Of a stretch of 64,000 nucleotides of DNA, positions 15,518-24,104 are shown in pieces. This DNA comes from JABMQB01 sp963666575. Its GTDB lineage: Bacteria > Bacteroidota > Bacteroidia > Bacteroidales > Prolixibacteraceae. The notes beneath the pieces are model-generated. The model made no database searches and had not been told where the DNA came from. It saw only the letters and a program-made list of their open reading frames with translations. Both the position numbers and the translations under genes were made by a program. Position 1 is the stretch's first letter. The number at the start of each line of letters is the position of its first letter. The stretch lies in contig CAXXYG010000012.1 in the NCBI GenBank assembly GCA_963666575.2, positions 62,001 to 126,000 of the forward strand. Reading direction: 5' to 3'.

Positions 15518-17308
15518 TTACTTTTTGATAAATCGTTGTAGTGCATCTATATAAAAAATCAAAGGATATAACTTTTCGCTGTACCATAGGCTTGCAAAAT
15601 AGAGCCCAATAGGGTAGGGTTTAAGTTCATTTTTACTATTGCTGTAAAGCCAATCAAATCCTTTATAGCAATTTGTATTATTTCCTGAACCAGCCAGTGC
15701 ACTTAGTGCTAAAGAGGTTTCTTCGATTGTGCCCGGAATTCCCTTTTGTGCCCCCCAACTGAAATCATTATTTTGCTGTTCCAGCAAAAATTGTTGCGCT
15801 AATTGAATCATTGTACTGATTTGCCTTTTTGTTTTTTCGGAGAATATCCCTCCTCTTATGGTATCGGTTAAATAAGTTGTTACACGGGCTGTGCCATATA
15901 CAGGATTGGTATGATTAGCCGTTTTTTGGTTGCCAAACCATAGGGCTAACCATTTCCCATCAGTACTTTGTGTTTTGCGAAGGAAATTTAAAGCTTTCTG
16001 CAGGCTTTTGTTGTACTGATTTATTAATTTGGGCGATAGATTATTTTTAAGTATATCAAGTGTACCGGCTAATGCCAGAATAGCATGCCCCGTAATATCG
16101 GCACTGCTTTTGTCGAAAGGTAATTTCCCCCATCCTTTGCTGAAAGTTGGGAAACCACCATCGCTGTTCTGAAGTTTTAGTAACCAGTTACAACCATTGG
16201 TTATTGCCAAAATTTCATTCTCGTTTCCCGTAAAGAGTTGGTGTAGAGCTGTAATGGCGCCCGATGTATCGTCAGCATCGGGAACCGAGCCTGATAAATT
16301 AGTCCAGCCCCAACCTCCTGGCAATGCATCGTTGAATGAATGTTTTTGAGTGTATTGCGTTGAAAGCAGGTACTGCCTGAGTTTTTCTTTTTTTACGGGG
16401 TAAATAAAATTTTTGTCTTTTCCCAAAAGAGCTTTAATGCTTAAGGTTGTCACCCATGTTGATAAATTGGTGTCGATGGGCCAACTGCCATCGTCGCGTT
16501 GGTTTGTTTTTAAAAATTGAATCCCTTTTTTTACTACCTGATTATTATTATATCCGCTGTAAATTAAACACATTGATACAAATGCTGTAAGTGGAGCTGC
16601 TTCAAGGAATCCACCACTTTCGGGTAAAATTGCTTCCAGTTTTGTGAGTGAAGGTTTGATTGCTTTTCCACGTAAAGAATAAAATGGATTAAATCGTTTC
16701 CGTCGGTTTTTAAAGCCGGTAATACCCACAGCAATTAAAGCCGGAATAGCATAACTTACTACTTGTAGCTTAAAAAAACGGTAAAACCGGGTAGGTAATA
16801 ATGAAAACTCAAAGGGCAACGAAGGGATGTATTTAAAAGCTTTTTCGCCCGAAATACCACAAATTGCCAACATGGTTAAAATAGGGACCGAAAAGGTTAG
16901 GTCTTTGCCATAGAAATCTAAAACTGCTTTTGTTAAGGTTTCGGTAGTAAAACTGATGTTTTGCGTTTCGAGGTATTTTTCGAGGCCATGAAGTACTTTT
17001 CTGCCACCAAGTGATTCTTTCCCACAAAAGTAAATGGCTGCATAACTTAACAACGAAGTGCTGATATTGCTCCCACTTTCGGGTGTATCTCCATAACCTC
17101 CATCCTTGTTAACAAATTTGTAAAGCCAGTTTAAACCTTTTTCAATTAATGGAGAAGCAGGATCATCTTTTTTAATGGCAACTATTGCTACAGCAGTTGA
17201 TAATGCACTGGACGATAACCTACCTGTCCAGAATCCGTTTTTATTCTGAGCTGAAATTAATTGCCCACCCAACCGTTTAAATTGTTCTTCTAATTGTGAT
17301 TCAGTCAT
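15518..17308 (-). CDS. Class II terpene cyclase (squalene-hopene cyclase-like)
   Basis: 596 residues of alpha/alpha-barrel repeats typical of squalene-hopene/oxidosqualene cyclases. The catalytic acid motif DxDD is present as DADD at residues 344-347, in the context GGWGW (331-335) ... PDADDTSGA. QW-like repeats include DGSWPIDT, DGGFPTFSKGW and DGKWLALWF, and the C-terminus IGLYFASLWYSEKLYP is very SHC-like. It therefore should cyclise a polyprene by protonation. It is slightly shorter than SHC (about 630). It is the last gene in a five-gene cluster with a polyprenyl synthase, so its substrate may be made next door. The real substrate (squalene, or a C20-C35 polyprene) is unknown. Confidence 0.9.
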   Translation of the reverse strand: MTESQLEEQFKRLGGQLISAQNKNGFWTGRLSSSALSTAVAIVAIKKDDPASPLIEKGLNWLYKFVNKDGGYGDTPESGSNISTSLLSYAAIYFCGKESLGGRKVLHGLEKYLETQNISFTTETLTKAVLDFYGKDLTFSVPILTMLAICGISGEKAFKYIPSLPFEFSLLPTRFYRFFKLQVVSYAIPALIAVGITGFKNRRKRFNPFYSLRGKAIKPSLTKLEAILPESGGFLEAAPLTAFVSMCLIYSGYNNNQVVKKGIQFLKTNQRDDGSWPIDTNLSTWVTTLSIKALLGKDKNFIYPVKKEKLRQYLLSTQYTQKHSFNDALPGGWGWTNLSGSVPDADDTSGAITALHQLFTGNENEILAITNGCNWLLKLQNSDGGFPTFSKGWGKLPFDKSSADITGHAILALAGTLDILKNNLSPKLINQYNKSLQKALNFLRKTQSTDGKWLALWFGNQKTANHTNPVYGTARVTTYLTDTIRGGIFSEKTKRQISTMIQLAQQFLLEQQNNDFSWGAQKGIPGTIEETSLALSALAGSGNNTNCYKGFDWLYSNSKNELKPYPIGLYFASLWYSEKLYPLIFYIDALQRFIKK

Positions 17309-17316
17309 GTAATTTA

Positions 17317-18180
17317 TTAGTTATTGAGGCTACCTAACGCCAACAAACCGTAAAAAGTATATTCAATATCGGCATTTTTGTCGAAAGGTGTGGCAATAAA
17401 ACCACCATTCTTATAAAGGGAATCAACAAAATCAAGGCAATCGGGTTTTATCAGCGTTAAATCATCGCCAACAAAATTTAGGGAAAATAACACTACTGCA
17501 GTGGTAAGCAGGTCAGCGACAGGTGATTTTTGTAAGGCAACAAAACCTCCACTAGTGTGGTAAAAACTTTTTAAGTTGGTTGTTTGTGAAGAGAATTCTT
17601 TTCTGAGAAGTTTACGCATAATAACATCGGTGGCAACTAGTGTGCATGGTTTTGGCTCGCTGGCAGATGATGACTTTTTTTTGAATTTATTTAAAAATGA
17701 GCTGATCAGCATGTATTCTTCCTGATAAAAAAGAGCCAGAATACCCAAGAACCAAATGTAGCCTGAATCTTCATTTACAGAAGTAGATAATACTGTTTTT
17801 ATTTTTTTTGTCAGAATAACAGAAGTTTTATCCTTCCCAATTAATTTTGAATATAATATTGCTCCGCAGAATAAATGTACATCACTTTTAATCTTTTCAT
17901 TAACCGTTTTTTTGACAAATGTTTTTAACTGATTTTGTTCGGTTTTTAATTGAAAAGCTTCGGTTAAAAAATAGCCAAATAATGAATAGTAAATGTCGGG
18001 ATTGCCTGCCCGGTCCATAAACCCACCTTCGGGTGTTATTTGTGATTTAATATAGTTCTGAACCTCGGAGATTGTTTTTTTATCCAGAATTTGATTCCCT
18101 TTTTTTAGCGTTTCTTCAAAAGGTTTTATTTGTTTAAATCGTAGGAAGAGGCTTATAAAACCGTTAAATATACTCATCAA
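17317..18180 (-). CDS. Prenyltransferase-beta-like alpha/alpha-toroid protein
   Basis: 287 residues. GGFMDRAGNPDIYYSLFGYF, SGGFVALQKSPVADLLTTA and NGGFIATPFDKNADIEYT match the internal repeat of prenyltransferase beta subunits and terpene-cyclase barrels. There is no DxDD, and where protein prenyltransferases have the zinc ligand His in YHT the last repeat reads EYT, so I doubt it is a protein prenyltransferase. It overlaps the upstream synthase gene by 17 bases and lies 8 bases before the cyclase. It may be a partner, or a second half-cyclase domain (inference). Confidence 0.75.
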   Translation of the reverse strand: MMSIFNGFISLFLRFKQIKPFEETLKKGNQILDKKTISEVQNYIKSQITPEGGFMDRAGNPDIYYSLFGYFLTEAFQLKTEQNQLKTFVKKTVNEKIKSDVHLFCGAILYSKLIGKDKTSVILTKKIKTVLSTSVNEDSGYIWFLGILALFYQEEYMLISSFLNKFKKKSSSASEPKPCTLVATDVIMRKLLRKEFSSQTTNLKSFYHTSGGFVALQKSPVADLLTTAVVLFSLNFVGDDLTLIKPDCLDFVDSLYKNGGFIATPFDKNADIEYTFYGLLALGSLNN

Positions 18181-19774
18181 AAATTTTTCTTAAAATTTCA
18201 TGGAGAGCTAATTTAATTACAATATTGTCAAACTGATCAAGGCAATCAACAGCTTTTTGAATGTACTCTTTTAGTAAAGATTCAGTTCGTTCAATAATAG
18301 CGTGCTGCTCAATGAGGTTAAAAATTTCAGTTTTTTGTTGATTGTAAACCAAATTGTAAGCAGTTTTACTATTTCCATTAACCAGATTTTCAAATAGAAT
18401 AGATAGAATAATGGAGAATTTACGAACAAGAATATCGCCATTGTCTCCCTGAAAATCGCTCAGGTCGTCTTGTATTTGGTAGGCAATTCCAATTAGCCTG
18501 CTAAATTCGGTTAATAATTCAAGCGATTTTTTATCGGCTCCGCCAATTTGGGCTCCCATTAGCAAAGAAACTTTAAAAGCCGCGGCTGTTTTATTCTCAA
18601 AAACCGAAAGTATTTTTTCCAACGAAAGTATTTTTTTATTGGTGGTTGCCAGTAATTCTTCGCCTTGTCCTATTGCTAAGGCGGTATGGCCTTTAGCTGC
18701 AATTGTAAAACATTCGCTGAGAATTTCAGCAGGCAAATCCATTCTGGCAATAACACGGTAACCTTCCCCAATTAAGAAATCACCAATGTTGAGTGCTATT
18801 GGAATTTGATATATTACATGTAAACTTTCATGTCCATTTCGGTGTGTATCATTGTCTTCAATATCATCATGTATCAGCGATGCTTTATGAAAACATTCAA
18901 CAGATACAGCCAGTTTTTGAGATACAGCATTGTCAGGATTCTGCGAAAATGACTCGTATGCTAAAACGGCTAAAAATGGCCGCCAGCGATGGCCTTCGTT
19001 TAATAAAGCTTCGCGGGCTATTTTTTCGGTTTCAGTTTCTGCTTCGCCCGAAACAAAAGCAATTGAATCATTGCTAAAAATTGCTGAAATACGTTTTTTA
19101 AGGTGATTTAAGTTGACTAACCGGATGTTGTTTTTATTTTGGTAATGGCTGATTTCTTTTTTTAACCATTCGGTATCAGCAATTGAATCCTGGCATCCTC
19201 CTTCAATAAGCGGAACGCCAATTCCGGGAATGGCATATTTGGTTACTGAAGCAAACATTTTTTGTAATACTTCCATACAACCAACCCCAATTACGGCATC
19301 GATTTTACCACTTTCGATTAGACGTGTTGTAACGGTAGTTCCTTCGGTAACAAGGGCTGTATAGCCTAAGTTTTCGGCGTACCGTAAAATGCCCGAAATC
19401 GAACATGCACCACATTCGCTGCATAATAAACCCAATTCATCCTGCTCGGCTTTACAACTGCTGCTGTTTTTCAGGCATTCGGGTAATAACAAAATGCGGC
19501 GGTCAAATGGAATAGTTTCAACTATGTTCCGCCAAATAGCATTGCCACAACAAACCATTACAAATGCTTTAAATTCTTTTTCCCACCCAAATTTCTCCAC
19601 TAATAAATTGGCAAATTCGGTTAGTTTTTCATACGAAACCGGAGGTAAAAAATTATTTTCAGCAAAATAGTTTTCTACAGCATTTTTTATTTGCTGCCGG
19701 TAAGCTGTTGTTTGGGGAACCGACAAAGTAATGTCGGATATGTTGAATGATTTGTGTGTATTATCCATAAGCAC
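18164..19774 (-). CDS. DUF116 domain fused to polyprenyl diphosphate synthase
   Basis: 536 residues in two parts. Residues 1 to about 215 are Cys-rich and DUF116-like: VCCGN (74-78), LCSECGACSISG (117-128), VGCMEV and EGGCQDS, suggesting metal or Fe-S binding. Residues 230-536 are an all-helical isoprenyl diphosphate synthase with both Asp-rich motifs, DDIED (303-307) and DDLSD (436-440). Ala and Ser stand at the positions five and four before the first motif, not the bulky aromatics that stop chains at C15, so the product may be C20 or longer (inference). It overlaps its neighbours on both sides (14 and 17 bases). Confidence 0.88.
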   Translation of the reverse strand: MLMDNTHKSFNISDITLSVPQTTAYRQQIKNAVENYFAENNFLPPVSYEKLTEFANLLVEKFGWEKEFKAFVMVCCGNAIWRNIVETIPFDRRILLLPECLKNSSSCKAEQDELGLLCSECGACSISGILRYAENLGYTALVTEGTTVTTRLIESGKIDAVIGVGCMEVLQKMFASVTKYAIPGIGVPLIEGGCQDSIADTEWLKKEISHYQNKNNIRLVNLNHLKKRISAIFSNDSIAFVSGEAETETEKIAREALLNEGHRWRPFLAVLAYESFSQNPDNAVSQKLAVSVECFHKASLIHDDIEDNDTHRNGHESLHVIYQIPIALNIGDFLIGEGYRVIARMDLPAEILSECFTIAAKGHTALAIGQGEELLATTNKKILSLEKILSVFENKTAAAFKVSLLMGAQIGGADKKSLELLTEFSRLIGIAYQIQDDLSDFQGDNGDILVRKFSIILSILFENLVNGNSKTAYNLVYNQQKTEIFNLIEQHAIIERTESLLKEYIQKAVDCLDQFDNIVIKLALHEILRKIFDEYI

Positions 19775-20939
19775 CTAATCCTAAAAATGCCCGTTTTTTA
19801 ACAAAACGGTACATCCAGTTTTTTTCCGGAATTATTTTACATGAGCCATGACTTATAACAGTAGATGCGCTCAATAATTGTTCCAATTCTGAATTTCTGT
19901 TTGATGTGTTTTTACCGTTGTTTTCAACAATAAAATCATGAAGCCATTTGGGATCTTCCATTAAAATACACCCTTGCGTTTTATCATTTACTTTTTGCCT
20001 GAAGTTTCTCAGGAAAGATGAATTTTCATAGGTTTCAACCAGGTTGCCGTTTTTGATATTGTCGGCGGCAAACTGGATAATCGGGCATGGTTCAATATCA
20101 CCCGAAGGATTTATATGATGGCTTAAACCTGCAGCAGCAGGGCAAAAGGGTTCTCCATCGCCATTCCAATAAGCATCAACCAAAACGATGGGGTATTTAG
20201 TTCGTCCATCCACCAGGAATTGCCTCAATTGGTTAATCTCATGTGCTTCGAGCGCCAGCCCGTATTCCGGATTTTCACCCGTTGGGCGGTAAATGTAATA
20301 CCATAAATACATGGCCCCTTTGTTGGCAACCATATTCACAAATTCGTCGGACAAAGCCATGTCGATGTTCGATTTACAAACACTGATAGCAACTCCCGTT
20401 ATAAGCTTATGGCGGGCTGCAGTTTCAATGGCTTCGACTGTCCGTTTATACACGTCGGTTCCTCCCCGCCTGATGTCGGCAACCACTTCGTCACCTTCGA
20501 GGCTGATTAAAGGTGTGACATTTCCACACTTGCGCAATTCTTCAGCCATACTATCGATGAGCAACGTACCATTGGTGAAAAGCTGAAAATAACAATCGCT
20601 GTGTTTTCTGAAAATATCAAACAACGGCTTGTACATCAGTGGTTCACCACCCAGGATTCCATAAAAATAGGATCCTTTCTTTTTTCCTTCTTCAATAATT
20701 TTTGAAATGTCTTCGGGGGCAATGCGGGTTGTTTTTTCTCCTTTTGTGACCCAACAGCCCTGGCATTTTAAGTTGCAATCGTCGGTAACCGATATAAACT
20801 GGAAAGCCGGGAATATTTCACCTTTTTTTTGGCGTTTTTGAAATTTTTGGAATCCAAGCAATCCTTTCCAGCCAAAGTTGATTAAAAACTTTCGGCGGCA
20901 TTTGGCATCGGTATGTATAAATTTTTTGAGTAGTGACAT
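19761..20939 (-). CDS. Radical SAM enzyme with C-terminal Cys cluster region
   Basis: 392 residues. The SAM cluster motif is C55-x3-C59-x2-C62 in DDCNLKCQGCW, followed by GGEPL (97-101). The C-terminal part has further cysteines (FCPAAAGLSHHINPSGDIEPC and a later GCILMEDP), like SPASM-type auxiliary-cluster domains. It sits between the ferredoxin-like protein and the DUF116 fusion. By analogy with HpnH in hopanoid clusters, it may alter the terpenoid after or before cyclisation, but it is not an obvious HpnH orthologue. Reaction unknown. Confidence 0.88.
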   Translation of the reverse strand: MSLLKKFIHTDAKCRRKFLINFGWKGLLGFQKFQKRQKKGEIFPAFQFISVTDDCNLKCQGCWVTKGEKTTRIAPEDISKIIEEGKKKGSYFYGILGGEPLMYKPLFDIFRKHSDCYFQLFTNGTLLIDSMAEELRKCGNVTPLISLEGDEVVADIRRGGTDVYKRTVEAIETAARHKLITGVAISVCKSNIDMALSDEFVNMVANKGAMYLWYYIYRPTGENPEYGLALEAHEINQLRQFLVDGRTKYPIVLVDAYWNGDGEPFCPAAAGLSHHINPSGDIEPCPIIQFAADNIKNGNLVETYENSSFLRNFRQKVNDKTQGCILMEDPKWLHDFIVENNGKNTSNRNSELEQLLSASTVISHGSCKIIPEKNWMYRFVKKRAFLGLGAYG

Positions 20940-20946
20940 TTATATT

Positions 20947-21774
20947 TTATAGATTATTTTTTCCGGGGAATAAAAATGAATTAAAATTAGTTGGTTGATT
21001 TTTGTTTTTTAATGCTTCTTCCCTCTCTTTAAGTGCTTTATCCATGGCTTCGGTATTGATGATACGACGCCTTTTGGCTTTCCGCCTTTCGAGGGCTTTG
21101 TATATATCGCTACCTAAAATGGTATCAACATCGGTTTTTCGTTTTTGTTGTTCTGCTATTTCATCAATTACATCCGAACCGCTAACTGCCCCTAATTGTT
21201 CATATTTTGGAAAAATGATTGCTGTATGTGGACAAATCCTTCCGCAGGCTGGGCAGTTGTTTTTACATGCCTGAGGATTAATAACTTTTATCGAACCGGG
21301 TCCTTTTTCGTAGGTGCCAAATAAACAAAAATCGGCACATTGCCCACATCCAATACACCGGTCGTAATCAACCACTGGATACCACGATGGCCAATCGGTA
21401 GCGCTTTTGTATTCTATTGCCGGTTGAGGTTCAGCTGAATCCGTATCAAAATCGGTAACAGCTTTTTTTATTTGTTCGGTTGTTAATTCCCTGAAATTTA
21501 AAACCTGCATATTTTTTCCGGGATTTTTTACTCCTGCAAAATTCAGGAGTGATTTAACCGCTCGCAGGTAACAAGCTATTACCAGTGATTCTTTTTCATC
21601 TGAAAAAAGCTCCTGTACTGTTTGTTTTTGTGTGGCACATAGCCCGCATAAATCAGCCAATTTATAAACCTGTGCATTTGAATTTTTTATATGGAAATTT
21701 ACTTCTTCGGCAACTTTTTGATTTAAAAGTTGGGAATTGCATTGGCAAAAGATAATTTGTTTATTGTCTTTCAT
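20947..21774 (-). CDS. 4Fe-4S dicluster protein, first gene of the terpenoid cluster
   Basis: 275 residues. A bacterial-type ferredoxin module lies at about residues 130-195: CIGCGQCADFC, then CKNNCPACGRICP. The N-terminal domain (FCQCNSQLL ... LADLCGLCA ... VIACYLRAV) has separate cysteines and resembles redox-subunit domains. The C-terminus is charged and probably flexible. It precedes the radical SAM gene by 7 bases; supplying electrons to it is a plausible role (inference). Confidence 0.8.
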   Translation of the reverse strand: MKDNKQIIFCQCNSQLLNQKVAEEVNFHIKNSNAQVYKLADLCGLCATQKQTVQELFSDEKESLVIACYLRAVKSLLNFAGVKNPGKNMQVLNFRELTTEQIKKAVTDFDTDSAEPQPAIEYKSATDWPSWYPVVDYDRCIGCGQCADFCLFGTYEKGPGSIKVINPQACKNNCPACGRICPHTAIIFPKYEQLGAVSGSDVIDEIAEQQKRKTDVDTILGSDIYKALERRKAKRRRIINTEAMDKALKEREEALKNKNQPTNFNSFLFPGKNNL

Positions 21775-21868
21775 TTCTGGCTAATAAATTTGTGTTTTCT
21801 GAAAACGTCTTCAAAATAAACATTTTTAAATAAAAAATAATAGCTTAAGGGGTAAACATATATTTTAC

Positions 21869-21886
21869 AGCGGTGTATACTTCGCT
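21869..21886. promoter_or_regulatory. Imperfect palindrome upstream of the terpenoid cluster
   Basis: AGCGGTGTATACTTCGCT: the outer AGCG/CGCT and central GTATAC are symmetric, with two mismatched positions per arm between them. It lies 95 bases before the first cluster gene (minus) and 179 before the XRE gene (plus). It could be an operator; nothing else supports it. Confidence 0.3.
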
Positions 21887-22020
21887 GAACTGGTTTTAAA
21901 TATTCTCCCAACAAAAGTTTCCATACTTTAATGATTTATTAGTTATTGACTTCTGATTGTACCTAAAAGTTTAGTAGAGGAAGAAATAAAATAAAAAAAT
22001 GTATTTTATTTTATAAAGGA

Positions 22021-22038
22021 TGTTGTATATTTACAACA
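22021..22038. promoter_or_regulatory. Perfect palindrome, likely operator of the XRE regulator
   Basis: TGTTGTATATTTACAACA: two 7-base arms (TGTTGTA/TACAACA) around TATT. It lies 26 bases before the regulator's ATG, where autoregulatory XRE operators commonly sit. Confidence 0.6.
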
Positions 22039-22064
22039 AAAAATAATATTTGTATTATGTTTTT

Positions 22065-22328
22065 ATGAAGGCAAGAAAATTATATAACAGGATCGCAGTC
22101 ATTCGAAAAGAAAAAAATGTTTCGCGCCAGGAGCTTGCGGATGCCATTGGTGTAAATTTTCAGACAATTGGGTATTTGGAGCGGGAAGAATACAATCCAA
22201 GTCTGGATTTGGCTTTTAAAATCAGTGAGTATTTTAGATTACCTATTGAATTAATTTTTTCGCCTCAACCCCTAAAGCCTCTGATGCAGGAAATTATGGA
22301 ACTTAAAAATAAAATAGGAGGGGAATAA
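22065..22328 (+). CDS. XRE-family helix-turn-helix transcriptional regulator
   Basis: Small DNA-binding protein of 87 residues. The HTH covers about residues 7-60: IRKEKNVSRQELADAIGV (first helices) and NFQTIGYLEREEYNPSLDLA (recognition helix and after). I start at ATG 22065; an in-frame TTG at 22050 is possible but unlikely. It is one base from the next gene (membrane protein), a frequent regulator-membrane protein pair. The palindrome at 22021-22038 is its probable target. Confidence 0.9.
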   Translation: MKARKLYNRIAVIRKEKNVSRQELADAIGVNFQTIGYLEREEYNPSLDLAFKISEYFRLPIELIFSPQPLKPLMQEIMELKNKIGGE

Positions 22329-22329
22329 C

Positions 22330-22749
22330 ATGAATCAACTATCAAAAACAAAACGGCAGATTTGGATTAGTATGAATTTTTTATCTCTTGTTGCCATTAT
22401 TGTATTTTATTATGCAAGTAAATATTTTGCTGAGCCATTGGTGTTTCTTGTTGGAGGTGCCATTTCAGCAATTGTCCTAATTATTTCATTCATAAAAGTA
22501 TATGCCCAAACGGGACTGTGGAAAATGGTTCATTCTGGAAAACATAACCTCGATGAAAGGCAAATGGAGGTTGTAATGAATGCCTTGCGTTATTCGTATG
22601 TAATTTTTGCAATTAGTGTATTAATCCTGATTTATGGATTTACCCTTTTTGTAAAAGGGCCTATTCATGTTTTGGTAGCCGGAGGATTCTTGTATTTTGC
22701 CCATATTCTTCCGGCTGCAATAATTGGGTTTAGAGAAAATGAAATTTGA
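22330..22749 (+). CDS. Small four-helix membrane protein paired with the XRE regulator
   Basis: 139 residues with four hydrophobic helices (about 13-30, 35-57, 88-108, 112-133). The loop between helices 2 and 3 has HNLDERQMEVV, reminiscent of DUF2178-type proteins, which often follow a small HTH regulator. Function unknown. It starts directly behind the regulator (AATAACATG), so the two are co-expressed. Confidence 0.7.
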   Translation: MNQLSKTKRQIWISMNFLSLVAIIVFYYASKYFAEPLVFLVGGAISAIVLIISFIKVYAQTGLWKMVHSGKHNLDERQMEVVMNALRYSYVIFAISVLILIYGFTLFVKGPIHVLVAGGFLYFAHILPAAIIGFRENEI

Positions 22750-22765
22750 TAAAATGCTTTGAGTT

Positions 22766-23995
22766 ATGAAAATTATAGGGTGGCTTTTTGTATTTTTTCT
22801 ATTAGTATTTGAAGGATTTTCGTGTACCATTTTTTATGGGGCAAAAGATGGGAAGGTCTTTGCCGGCAGTAATGAAGATTGGTCAGATCCCGAATCAAAA
22901 ATGTTTTTTTATCCGGTTTTAGCACAAAAGCATGGGTGGGTAAAGTTTGGATGGGGTAGTGGATTTCCGCAAGGAGGGATGAACGATTGTGGCTTGTTTT
23001 GGGATGCTACTTCGGGACCATATTTAAGTATGCCGGTTTCTGAATTGCAAAAAGAAAAATTGCCCGGCCCGGTAATGAAAAAGATTATTGAATATTGTGG
23101 TAGCCTGGAAGAAGCCAAAGCCATATTGGCCCTTAATTACTGCGATGACCAATACAAAGCACAGTACCTTATTGGAGATTCAATGGGGCAATCGGTCATT
23201 GTCGAAGGCGATTCTATTTTAAATTTAGAAAAGGATTTTCAGGTTTTGACAAATTTTTACCAGTCTCATCCTGAGCTGGGCGGTTACCCTTGTTCGCGCT
23301 ATCAATCAGCTTCTGAAATGCTCTCGAAAGCTTCAGCTTATAGTCCTTCTTTGTTTGGCGAGGTTTTGGCTACTACTCACCAGGAGGGGAAATATCCCAC
23401 ACAATATTCAGTAATTTATGATCTGAAAAGATGTAGCTTTTTTTTATTCCATTTTCACAATTTTGAAGAGTTTATTTTTGTTAATTTAAAAAATGAACTT
23501 TCAAAGGGACAGCGAGAGTATGACATTGCCGATTTGTTTTCCTCAATTAAAATAAGTCAGCCGGCCAATGGGATAAGTGTAAATACTACATCCGTTGATA
23601 TTAAATGGGAAGGGAAATCAGATAGTCATTATGAAGTTGCTTATTCTGTAAATGCTGATTTTTCAGATTCAACAACTATTAGCGTTATTAATAATTTACC
23701 AGGCAATAAATCGGGCACTGTTTTTTTTGCATGCATTCCTTTTTTATTACTTGGCTTATATTCTTCAAAAAGAAATTCTCGATTTTATGTTTTTATAACT
23801 TTGCTTTTTATTCTTCAGGGATGCGAAAAAAATGACATTCAATTGGATAATAATTTGGTTGAAGAACATAGTTTAACCTTAAATAATTTAATCCCTGGTA
23901 AAACTTATTTCTGGAAAATTGAGGCTAAAACAGCTACTCAAACCGATTTTGAGAGTGAAACTATTTCACGGTATTTTATGCTTTCTGAAAATTAA
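22766..23995 (+). CDS. Secreted Ntn-type linear amide hydrolase (choloylglycine hydrolase/C45-like) with odd C-terminal half
   Basis: 409 residues. A signal peptide ends at FEGFS and the next residue, C20, starts CTIFYGAKDGKVFAGSNEDW, the pattern of Ntn hydrolases whose nucleophilic Cys becomes N-terminal after cleavage. Residues 20 to about 255 form the hydrolase domain. Residues 265-409 look like a fibronectin III domain (ISVNTTSVDIKWEG ... LIPGKTYFWKIEAKT), but it is interrupted at about 317-353 by two hydrophobic stretches, the second ending LLFILQGC like a lipoprotein signal. Substrate unknown; bile-salt, penicillin or N-acyl amides are typical of the family. Confidence 0.8.
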   Translation: MKIIGWLFVFFLLVFEGFSCTIFYGAKDGKVFAGSNEDWSDPESKMFFYPVLAQKHGWVKFGWGSGFPQGGMNDCGLFWDATSGPYLSMPVSELQKEKLPGPVMKKIIEYCGSLEEAKAILALNYCDDQYKAQYLIGDSMGQSVIVEGDSILNLEKDFQVLTNFYQSHPELGGYPCSRYQSASEMLSKASAYSPSLFGEVLATTHQEGKYPTQYSVIYDLKRCSFFLFHFHNFEEFIFVNLKNELSKGQREYDIADLFSSIKISQPANGISVNTTSVDIKWEGKSDSHYEVAYSVNADFSDSTTISVINNLPGNKSGTVFFACIPFLLLGLYSSKRNSRFYVFITLLFILQGCEKNDIQLDNNLVEEHSLTLNNLIPGKTYFWKIEAKTATQTDFESETISRYFMLSEN

Positions 23996-24051
23996 TTATC
24001 TTCGAAACAGTTCGATGAATTGATTCATACCGCCTTCTAAAAATAGAGAAT

Positions 24052-24083
24052 AAAAAAACTCACAATTTGCACTGTGAGTTTTT
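24052..24083. terminator. Intrinsic terminator after the amide hydrolase
   Basis: AAAAACTCACA (24054-24064) pairs with TGTGAGTTTTT (24073-24083) around an 8-base loop, with A- and T-tracts on both sides; usable in both directions. Confidence 0.75.
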
Positions 24084-24104
24084 CCTATGTAAAAAATTAT
24101 TGAA

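Noticed and set aside
17317..18180. Protein farnesyl/geranylgeranyltransferase beta subunit
   Set aside because: The repeat pattern fits but the zinc-ligand His is replaced and no alpha subunit is nearby.
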